A DNA stretch of 64,000 nucleotides from Mimachlamys varia (taxonomy: Eukaryota > Mollusca > Bivalvia > Pectinida > Pectinidae). The notes below the pieces were generated by a model. The model saw only the letters and a program-made list of their open reading frames with translations. It did no database searches and was not told where the DNA came from. Numbering within the stretch: position 1 is the first letter of the stretch; each line of letters starts with the position of its first letter. Where the stretch lies: the NCBI GenBank assembly GCA_947623455.1, contig OX392530.1, positions 29,047,405 through 29,111,404 on the forward strand, read 5' to 3'. The translations under genes and the position numbers were made by a program. Shown one piece after another: positions 49,201 to 61,200 of the stretch.

Positions 49201-52200
49201 ACCCATTTTACAGAATATGATATATCTGAAAAACCTAGTGGTAGATCATTCGTTGATAATAATGGAAAATTAATTAATTTATAACATTTTTAGTAACAAT
49301 TAATAAAATCAACCTGTGAAATTTTGGTATTTAATGGGTTTTTTTCTTTATCATTAGTCGCGGGGTTCCTGCAGTTGTTTGTTTATTACTACATTGTACT
49401 TTAGACTAAGTTTAGAAATACTTAGTTTTTAACTGAACCGTGCATGAGCTGTTAACGTCTCAGGTTTAGCATAACATGTATTTTGGATTACAAAATGTAA
49501 GAGATGGTCCTACCATTAAGGAAAACTTATAGACATCGGTGAAAAATGTTTTTTTTTTTTTTTTCATATCATATGGGAAAATGTTTAAGAACATTGAGGA
49601 ATAACTGCAATAATTTTCAATTAGGAATGGGTCTGTGTACCTATACAAAATGTATATATAAATGCCTGGCAAAAACCCTATATGGACACACCTGGAAATA
49701 TTTCTGACAAGTTACTGCAGTGGAATTATTAAGGCTCAGTACATTTATCATGAGAAATGTACTGCTATTACAGTACAAATTATCAGTATGTTTTATGACA
49801 TTCGATAAATGTATTATTTAAAGGCCCAATATACGTAACTTCAGGAAATTTTTCAGGATTCTGAAAAATCTTGAAAAATAATCCAGTTGATAACCATAAA
49901 CATATATAGAAATAGTTATACCTGGTGTTTTTGTTTTCAGATTGGTGACATCATTGATGCAAGAGACATTTCTGTAGGAGCTTGGTTTGAGGCTAAAATT
50001 GTTAAAGTTGTGGTAGACACTGGGAAAAAGGTGGACATAGTAGCTGAACCCAACAATAACAAAGACCCACAAATAGTAGTGGAACCGAACAATAATGAAA
50101 AACCACTGAGTGGAAAACTTACAGAATCTAGTAGTAAAACAGGCAGTAGCCAAGGCAACAAAGACACTGACAGCGGTGCCAATTCCATGGAGATTGATGG
50201 TGATAGTGAGATAATAGACAAAGTGAAAACAGAGAAAAACTTTGAGGAAATTGACAATTTAAATGATGGTTTTGTTTACCATGTTGTATTTGAAGGGTAA
50301 GTAAAGCAAACACATGTCAATACAGATGACATACACATATTGTTACAGAGGGGTTGATGATTTATCACTGTTCAAATTACTTCGATTTATTTGGTCCAAA
50401 TTTGTGTATTGATATAATAAATTCCAGAAATCTAGTGAAATAGGAAACATGTGGTTTCATCAAAACAACTGGTGATGGATTCCCCAGTCAGTCATGGAAT
50501 GGAATCACTTTACCGACCATGTGGGTCAGGGACTTCAGATTTCGTCCCAACATTCCTGTGCACGCCAACATCCAGGCCAACAAGAGTTGATATTACAGAG
50601 TAAAACGTTGAAATATCTTGTTTCATTGTTTAATAACTGTTATAAAAAATGGAAGTTTATATTTGTAAAGATGCTACTAGTTTTTGAAATAATATTTAAT
50701 GGTTTAAAACATAATCTTAAGGAGGGGGGAGGGGAATGAAAGTGTTATAATTATCATGATTATTATTCAACATCCTAAAAAAGTTTCTGCTTTTCTAGAT
50801 ATGAAGACTCAGATGCAGAAGAACTTAAATGTGAAAGAATCCGTCCCCGTGCAAAGACAATTTTCAAACTTTCAGAGACTCGAGAAGGACAAAAGGTTAT
50901 GGTAAATTACAATGTTGATGATCCTGACCAGAGAGGGTTTTGGTATGATGCAATAGTTACTAAGAAACAGGATACAAGAACAATCAAGAAACTTTTAGCG
51001 ACAGTTTTCATTGGGTGAGTGGAAGAAATTTACATTTGACGTACATTTTCAGCCCGCCATTATCAGATGGTGGGCTGTTCAAATCATTTTGCCCTTCATC
51101 TGTCATCCTTCAGTAAAGAATTTTTGTTATCGATAAGAACTGAACGGATATTTCTCATATTTAATATGTAGCTAGGTTACCTTTGGTGCTGTATTGATTT
51201 TAGGACAGATTGGAAAACAAAAAAGCTGACAGACAGTCATCTTGGATTTTGGCAATGAAAATTTTTTACCCTTATATGTTGAAGTACCGGATGTATCTTT
51301 CCCAAATTTAATATGCCAGTTCCACTTGGTCCCTTGTTCTGTATTGATTTTGGGACTGATCAGAAATTCTTTTTCAAACACCTAGAAATTTTCTCAGGAA
51401 CCATCTTGCTATCTCAGAAATGCTATATGAACTTGCATACCTATACTGAAGCATGATACAGTGATTAATTTGTTTTCTTGTTTATCTAGACCAGACCTGA
51501 TGCCTCTTGATGACTGTAATATTCTGTTTTTAAATGAAATATTTGGAATCGAAAAAGCTGGTACACAACTGAATGTTGAAGATGTTGCAAAAGATCCATC
51601 ACAATCACCTGTCAAACGTAAGTTTGTGTCAAATAACCTGCTAATTAGGTGTAAGTTTCCGTCTTTTTGTGCAGAATCACCTGCAAGCGCAATCTAAAGT
51701 TTCTCTGTGTTAAAGCTGGAGTAAAGGGCATTTTCATTTATTTGGACAAATTTGTTAAACAATTTATGACAGACATGCAAGTTAATGCAGGTGTTTTAAA
51801 GTCATTGCCAGTGCACTGTGCTATAAATCATGCAAGAAGGCCCATTCATTTAATGAAATTCGAATATGACCGAAGCATACGTAATCCAGTGAACACCACA
51901 ATTGTAAAGGGTGTACACTTCCTTTGGGACATATGTAGCTAGGTGGACAGTTTGAATCCACCTCCTTATGTAGTCATCATCATCGTTTGGTCTCTTTTGA
52001 TTATTGTGCAGGATTGGGGGCAATGTCCACACTAGTTGGCCCACCTCCCTTCCACTTTTGTCGATCCTGAGGGTCAGCTTTAAAGAACTTCCGATCTCTG
52101 CGGTCTCTCTCTGTCAGTTCTTTCCAAGACATCTTGAAGTATAGCTTAAAAGGCAGCCTCCTTGGATTTTTACCGGTCATGTTTTTTAACTGCTGTCCGA

Positions 52201-55200
52201 ATATTCTGTTTTCAACACTGATGCATTAAGAAATTGCAACTATGAGCCAGCACACATGCATCACTAACAATAAAGTTAGGAGGGATAACTCAGGTGGGGT
52301 ACGGGGATCCATTTTGTTCAGAAAACTCGAAACAGGTTTCATGAAACTTCACTGATGTCATCAACACAAATTGAAGTTCAGCACCTTTGTCTGATATTTT
52401 GATCTAGCCATTATTATGGGAATCAGTCAGTCAGATTGGTTCTTGTTATTTAACGTACAGGTTCAGTAGCATAGTCCACACCAGTGGCCCCCATTCCAGA
52501 TAGCTGGCTAGCTGTACACATGGCAGATCTCACTCCAGATCTCCAAGTGGCTCTATCATGAGGGTCAACCTTGCAGAGATTCCATTCTATGTGATCTCTC
52601 TTTATCAACTCACTTCATGAAATCTTGGGCCATCTAGGTCCTCTCTTTCCTTCAACGTGTATATAACGGGCACACTTGGAGCACTCCATCTGTCCATACC
52701 AGCCTAGCCTTCTCTTCCTCAGAATGGGTTGGATTATGCCCCTTTTAAGTGTTTTACTTTTTGAATTTTTGAATTTTTTATACTGCTTAACCTAGAGTGT
52801 GTTCTTGAAATATCTGTTCCTTTGCAGGTAGGGGATATTAGTATGCTGTTCAGTGATATGGCCAAAACAAGGTTTTAAGGATAGCATGCAGTGTGGTTTG
52901 TCATAGTTGTTATTACAAAGTTGCACATGTTCATATATATAATTTTTAGTTGTATTTATCAAACTTCCCAGTAACTTATGTTTTAATAAAAAGTGAAACA
53001 TTCACTCACACTGCGTTGAAGTGTGGTGTGACTGCTAACAATGTGCCACACATTAAACTTCAGCACAAAAATATTTGAGTTTGCTTGTTAGTGTGTTGTT
53101 AGTGTGTTTGCTTGTTGTGATGACAATGATGACTCGGTTCTCCTTTTGAGGATTGATTCTTACTTGGATGTGACCAAGATTTACATGGCGGGTGTCGTCG
53201 ATGAAGCAGAAGACGCTTACTCTTCCGGAACACCTGGGTCCGTATTCATGAAACCGTTCTCGTGCTCAAGCATGGATTTCGTGCTCAAGCCTTATTTCTT
53301 GTTCTGGCTATACATTATTTAAAAAATATAACTTTGTTTAAGTTTTGGAAAAAAGTTAAAGAGACATGAAGCCAAAAACTGTTTTCAACATTTACGTTGA
53401 CGTTTTGACTCTTCTACATGATTAAAGAGAGTTTCAAGAAAGCTGGCTTGAGCACAGAATCCATGCTTGAGCATGAGAACGGTTTCATGAATTCTTATTC
53501 TCTTGTGCTTTTATGAGAGTCTCCATGTAAATCTTTCCTTTGTTCTTATTTTGCCCTAGTTTAATCGATTTTGAGTTCATATTATGGTTTTTTTTTACGC
53601 TTTGGTATTCTCTGTTTTTTTTCCCCATCATATTCAATGTTGTTTGTAGGTCAGAACAAGCCAGAGTGCAGTCATTGTATGGACAACCCGCGGAGGAAAT
53701 GTAAACATTGCGCATGTTGTGTGTGTGGCGGTAAAAACGACCCTGACAAACAGATTCTGTGTGACGAGTGTGATCAGGCCTACCATCTCCAGTGTATGAA
53801 TCCTCCTCTCGACAGCATTCCAGAGGACGACGAGTGGTACGTGTTTATACAGGGCTTGTCCAAAACAGGGATGAGGAACATGCCAAACTTACTTACAAAT
53901 TATAATATCACCCAATTTTGGAAGTAAAAATTAGAAATAGGTCTGCTCTATTTGTCGTTGACCTATGATGACATCACCTTTGTTCATATTTCAGGGTCCC
54001 AAGGTCATCTGAGCTATTAAAAGTCAACTTTTAACTGTTTTTCATTATCATTAGTTTACTGGTTCATTCTTGTACGTCCTTCAAAATTGACTGGACAGAT
54101 TATGGTATGGCGTAAACTTTTATTTGTCCAGGGATCTACAATTTTAAATCTTTTTCAAAACTTGGTATTAGGGCTTAATCATCATGGGATAAAGGTGTTT
54201 TGAATGGCAGTTTGATTTGACAATATTTAGAAATATGTAATAAGTGTGTTCACTTTAGCTTCTTTTTTGTGCACAACTGGACAACCTACAGTTAGAATTT
54301 TATTTTACTTTTTTTGCATTTTATTTTACCTGTTTTTAACTTAATTTCTTTTTGACAATGCCTACTTTTAATCTCAGTACACTTTTGATAAGGTCCAGCG
54401 GTCATATCATCCCTCAGCTTGCGATCCTCCTGATAAGATTTGATCATTTTTGTACATTTTAAAAAAATTGCTAGGTCACACAAAAGGATAACATCATATT
54501 AGAATCTTTATGTCAGTATCTAGCACAAAGATTTTACAGAGCTGACAGAGCATTCATTTTCTTAGGAAAAAAACGACAATTACTTGCCATAAAAAACTTC
54601 TTTTATTTACCAATAGCTATATGTTTTCAATGATTAGCAATGTGATGTCTTTTTGAATATTTTTTTATCAAATTTGTTTTTACTTCTGTAATTTAATGGC
54701 CATGATATTTGCTGTGTTGTCTGGCATCCCACATGATCAAAACAAGACGATGTCAGACGAGCCTCGACCTGTTGATCCTTCCCTAATGACTTTAATTTAG
54801 CATTACATAGTAACCCCATATATCTGGTTTGTTATACGCAGTAATTATGTTACAGGTACTGTCCAGATTGCAAGACTGATAGTGATGCCATTGTTAAAGC
54901 AGGCGAGAAGTTAAAAGAAAGTAAAAAGAAATCAAGGATGGCATCGTCGACAAACTCCACTAGTCGTGACTGGGGCAGGGTAAGGTTTAAGTATTGAAGA
55001 GTGTTCAGTCTCTCATATTAAAGGGGAATAATTTCAATCTGTCCATACATCGGCTTGTAGTACATATCTATTGAATCCTTTTAAAGCTGCCAGATTTTGT
55101 GTAGGAGGATCACATATGGAAATAGATTTCTTGTACATATTTCAATGTATGTGAAGTTATCTCCCATTGTTAACCATGCATCACTTAGCTCAGACCATTA

Positions 55201-58200
55201 TTTACATAAAATTGCAAAGCTTGCACTTCCTTAGATGGCAGAGTATGGAAATGGGATCTAGATCTCCTGCCCACCTGCAGATTTATGGCTTTCCATTCTT
55301 TTGCTTTGAAATAGGCTTAGAGACAACAGATTGCTTTGCCTCGCAGAAATTGAAATTAAAAAATTTAATCTGTTTATGCCCGAAGCGCTCAGGGTGCTGA
55401 TATTTGGCCAGTATCGTACTAGGGTAAAATAAATATGTCTGTATGAATGACCTTTAATTGACCCACTGTCAAGGTCATAGGGGTCAAATCTGCAGAGCAA
55501 GTGAACTATTCAGGACCATTGGAAATGTTAATGTTCAAATACTGGAAAACAGATACACATAGATTCTGTAAGATGTTAGTTTAATATGTACTTTATGTAG
55601 AATATGTAATTTAGGTAACCACTCGCAATCTCACTGTTTCAGGGAATGGCGTGCGTGGGTCGCCAGAACGTTTGTACAGTTGTTCCAGCAAACCACTTCG
55701 GTTCCATTCCTGGTGTAGAGGTCGGCACCCTGTGGAAGTTTAGAGTTCAGGTAATCCTAAGTGTTAAGGTAGTAATCAGCAATTACAGATGTTCAGATTT
55801 CATGTAAACATTGAAGTGAAGGTAAAAACTCAAATAAAATGTTTTTCAAACTTTTATGAGCATCGCTATTTCGACTATCAGGAGAGTGTCCAAGAAAGAT
55901 GAACGCCATTTTCATGTTTTCAAAAAAAACAAAAAACTCTTTTTCTATTACCAGAAAAACAATATAATATACTTATTATGATTTGGTTAGAAGATTCATC
56001 AGAATTCATAATGCCAAGGCCTGAAGGTCATCTATTTCACCAGGGATCAGGTTTTAGTATAGCATATATTGGGGAATCCTGATCTGGAAACGTTGTGAAA
56101 ACTTCGAAACATCAGGATTTCAACTCTTGAATTTTGGACATCGAACAGCAACCAAAAAAAAATTTCAATATTGTCCGTTTTCACCCAAATTTGGTATATT
56201 GTCCCCTCCGACGGATGTACCATGTTAAATGCTTATGATTTTGACAAAGCGGGAAAGGCGACACATACAATTACGCGTAATTCTTGTTCAATTTCTCCTG
56301 AATATATGTTTAATATATTCAGGAGAAATTGAAAAATGAATTCTCATTACCTCAGTGATTTCATTGATTTTTTTCTCTCAACATGCTATATACTTCTTTG
56401 AATATCTTTAGTACTTTGACATAATTCTTCAACATGAATGAAAAGATAACTAACTATATTTGTACACCCCAGGATTATGATAATCTTTGACTTAAGTTTT
56501 TGCTAAGCCAATCTTGTATAACATCACTTTTCATTATGCTGTTTATGAATGGCTAACTGAAAACTTGAAGACAAAGTTAGACTTGAGATCATGATGACTG
56601 TTAAGGCCCTTTTGTTGTGTGACTAGGTAAGTGAGGCAGGAGTACACAGACCACATGTGGCCGGTATCCATGGACGTGAGGATGCCGGAGCATTTTCTAT
56701 CGTTCTGTCTGGAGGCTATGAAGATGACAAGGTAAGCTTACTTCCCTCGCTGTTTAACACTAAGCAGTGACACTATGTTTCCCCTTTGACTGGACCCTGT
56801 TCTAGTTCCAGTATTGTCTTGTCTGGTCCATAACTTTAAAACTATATTGATGAAACTTTCAGCATACTTGAATCATCTACCAAGGGGGTATGTGCAGTGC
56901 AATGTCATTGGGTTATTTTGACCTTTTTCCCTAGGTCAAAGGTCAAATTTCAGCAATACATCTTGTTGCTAACTTTTAATCATTGAAGACATCTTGATGA
57001 AATATTCAAAGGGGGTACCAATGGGCCCTCACTGTTTCTAACTCGGCCAAAATTATGCAAGTAAATGATGGTATTATATCCAGTCTATCCATCATTTGTA
57101 ATGCACATGTTGGTCTTGATAACTGTTATATTCCCCATTACAATTACAACTTGTTCATATATGTATTTATAACTTAGCTGGAGGCGATTCCTCTAAAACT
57201 AAGGTCAAATATTCTGATAAACCAAGACTTTTAAACTGTTTAAAGGGGAGACATGTTTTTGTTCATCATGGCAACTGTTCATTAGGTCATCTGAACCGTA
57301 GGGTCAGGATGACCTAAAGCCATCGTGCACCGTCCGTCATCGTCCGATGTGTGTAAACTTTTCCTTCAAAACACTTCTTCTCAATAACCGAAAGGCCTAG
57401 GGTGCTGATGATATGTATGTAGCTTGCTGGGATGAAGGGCTACCAAGTTTGTTAAAATGAATAACCTTGACCTACCTTCAAGGTCACAGGGTCAAATATG
57501 TTAAAATCTTCAAGCAACTTCTTCTCGAAATGTCCAGGGAACTGATATTTGGCCTGTAGCATGCTGTGATGAAGGACTACCAAGTCTGTTCTAATGAATG
57601 ACCAACCCTTTACCCACTTTCAAAGTCACATGGTTCAAATGTGTTAAAAATATTTCAACTAAAATATTTCAAGCAAGCTATTCTTAGTAATTAAAACACC
57701 CAGGTTACTGATATTTGGTCAGTAGTATGCTGAAATTAATGTCTACTAAATTTGTTAAAATGAACGCCTTGACCTGCTTTCAAGGTCACAATGGTCAAAT
57801 ATGTTAAAATCTTACAGAATCTTCTTCTTAATAACCGTAAGGCATTGGGTACTGATATTTGGCATGTAGCATGCTTAAATGAAGGGCTACCAAGTTTGTT
57901 CAAATACATGAGCTTGACCCATTCTCAAGGTCACAGGGGCAGAGATGTTAGTATAATAACCAACTTAAATGATATAGATTCAGATGACTGTTAAGGCTCC
58001 TTGGGCCTCTTGTTTATGCTGACAGGACAACAGCACAACACAGAAATAATATTTATGATACAAACAGATCCAAAATTTTGGAACAGCCCATCAAATAAAA
58101 GTTTTCTAAGGGAACAAGACCTAGGCTAACAATACATTGTAATAAAACAAAATGAGCAAGTTAGTGCTAAAAGCATCACGAAAGTGTAAAAACAGTGCAT

Positions 58201-61200
58201 CACAAAGGTGTAAAAACAGGCACTAAAAAAGTGCATATACACATTAACTTTGGTGTTTGATGATGTTGTACTTATGAGAACTGCTTAAAATCTTGCAACT
58301 TTGTGTTACCGTCTTACAATAAAAGGGTTACTTTCGAAACTCTTCTCCTGTTCTTTTCCCTTCGGTCATTTGATTAAAAACATCAGTTAAAGCCTTGTAT
58401 TTAGTGTGTACATTCCCAGCCTGGCAGTGCGCAAAGTACCAGAAATATGTCATTGTTTCCCAAGATACAAGAACTGTTATTAAAGAGATTGCCTTACCAA
58501 TACTATGTCTTGTTTTATCATGATTACAATCTTTTTCTGCATCACAGGATGACGGAGAACAATTCACGTACACAGGAAGTGGAGGTCGTGATCTGTCGGG
58601 AAACAAGCGTACCGCAGAACAGTCATGTGACCAGGTCCTGACACGCATGAATAAGTAGGTATTTACACCACCAAACTCGTTACCACTGCTGGATAGAATA
58701 TGAAATATGGACAAGATGAAGGTTACTCAAATAACCAGACACAGATATACATGTTGTCCTGTTCCACTATCATAGACATAGTGATCAATGAATAATAGTT
58801 CTTTTTAGCTGACATATCTCAAAAGAATGCGAAGACACACTGTGACCTGTTATCAGTATTCTGTCTGTCAGTCAACTTGGGGCTATTCCATAATTTATTG
58901 TATTGGGGAGGTGGGAGGCACCTGTATTCAATGTATTATGGGTGGTAGGGGTAATACAAGTTCTTGCCTTCCACTCCTTGTATTAAATCACCTTTAATAT
59001 CTAATGGGTGGTGGGGTCTCCGAAAAAGTGCTCCTTGCCCCTTCCGCATGGTTAATTCTGAAACAGCGCTTGGTGGAATCTTTCAATGTCACAGGTGTTA
59101 AAACTTTCAAACCACTTCTCATGAAGAACCGAAACCCCTAGAGTCATGATATGGGGCTGGCAGCTTCCTGAGATGAATCCCAGCAATGTTTGCAAATTCA
59201 CATAGCCTTGACCTACTTTCAAATTCACCGGTGAAATTTGTTTAAAACATCACTGCCACCATCTATGCAACTGAAAAGATTAGATTCATAATATTCAGGT
59301 AGTAATTTAAAGGCCCAATATACATAACTTTCGGCAAAGCTTGAAGCAAAAATTAAGCCTAATAACTTATTATATTTATAGATTAACTGATATCAGCAAT
59401 ATTCAAGATGAATTCTTATGCGGTTACCAGTACATCAGCAGTTGAAACTCAGTATTTGAAAAAATACGCGTCCACTTTTAACTGTCTTCCAACTTCGGCT
59501 TGTTGTTGAAGTGGGCCCTACCTGAAATATTTTCAATTCTTTGGAATTTTCTGTCAAGAGTTTCTTGTTAGTTACAGCTCGGGTTTATTTCGTTTTAGGG
59601 TTATTTTTGCATGATTATCAACTGAATTTTTTTTCAGAATTTTTCAAAATTACAAAACATTTCCTGAAGTTATGTATATTGGGCCTTTAAAGGCCCAATA
59701 TACGTAACTTCAGGAAATTCTTTGTGATTTTAAAAAATCTGAAAACAATCCAGTTGATAATCATGCAAAAATAAGCCTAAAACGAAACTAGAACTGTAAG
59801 CCGATGGCTGACTAATACCCCCCCCCCCCCCACTACCTCTTATTAGAGGTGTCTGACATGTTTTTGGAAAAAACATGATGTAGTACAAGTTGTATATTAC
59901 ATGCATTATATAATGTATTATTTTATATTACTATGTAACACCGCATATCTAAAAAACAAAAACAAAGAAGGCACCTTTGGTCTTACATACATTACAGTGT
60001 AGATTTCATATCAACAATGTGGATGCATATGTATGTTTCAACTTGTGAAACTCACTGAATGAATAAAGAAAGGTGATATACATATTAATAAGAAAATTTA
60101 TGATGCTGATTGTTTCAATACAATGCATCTTACGTTTATATTAATAGTGGTGTAAATTAGCCCATGGGAAAGCCAGTGATATGAGAAAATGGTCCGAGTA
60201 GTGCTTTGGAAGAATATCGGCCAGGACACCCCTCATAGGAAAGCTGATGTAGATTTGGTCCAGCAGTCCTCCTCTACGATGTGTTGGTAGACTTATACAT
60301 GGCTGAAATTTAACCTGTGTATAGTAATCCTCAACATTACTTACTGCGAAGTTTCATTGAAAATGACCCAGTAGTTTAGAAGAAGTTGTCCAGACATCAT
60401 GTTATTACGGAAACCTGTGTATAGTCACCTCATTACCATGGCAACCAAAATTTTGACAAACGAAACCCTGTATGCAAATCTATACATGGTCCCCAACAAT
60501 ACTGTCAAGTTTCACTGAAATTGATCCAGTAGTTTAGGAAGAGTTGTCCGGACAACACATTATAATGGAAACCTGTGTATAGTGACCTGGTTACCATGGC
60601 AACCAAAATTTTGACAAACAAAACTCTGCATGCACATCTACACATGGTCCCCAACAATACTGCCAAGTTTCATTAAACTCGATCCAGTGGTTTATAGGAA
60701 GTTGTCCGGACAACATTTTATTATGGAAACCTGTGTATAGTGACCTGGTTACCATGGCAACCAAAATTTTGACAAACGAAACCCTGCATGCACATCTACA
60801 CATGGTCCCCAACAATACTGCCAAGTTTTATTGAAATCGATCCAGTAGTTTAGGAGGAGTTGTCCGGACAACATTTTTCTACGGACAGACGGACAGACAA
60901 GCTGATTCCAGTATACCCCCCCCTAACTTCGTTGCGGGGGGGTATAATAAACCCGAGCTGTAACTAACAAGAAACTTGGTGAAACTTGGTTGCTAGACTT
61001 ATTACCAAAACCCTTCTTTCAAGTTTGATTATCAACTAATTCTGCACATATCTAATGAGGCTGATGTGTCCTGTTTTGTTAATTGGTTCTGCATGATATC
61101 TTTTGAAAGAATGGTTGGGTTTTATGTGATTTGTTTGATAGACTTTTTACCAGATCCCCTCACTGCTGATATTGCGCATATTTAATGAGGCTGCTGTTGC

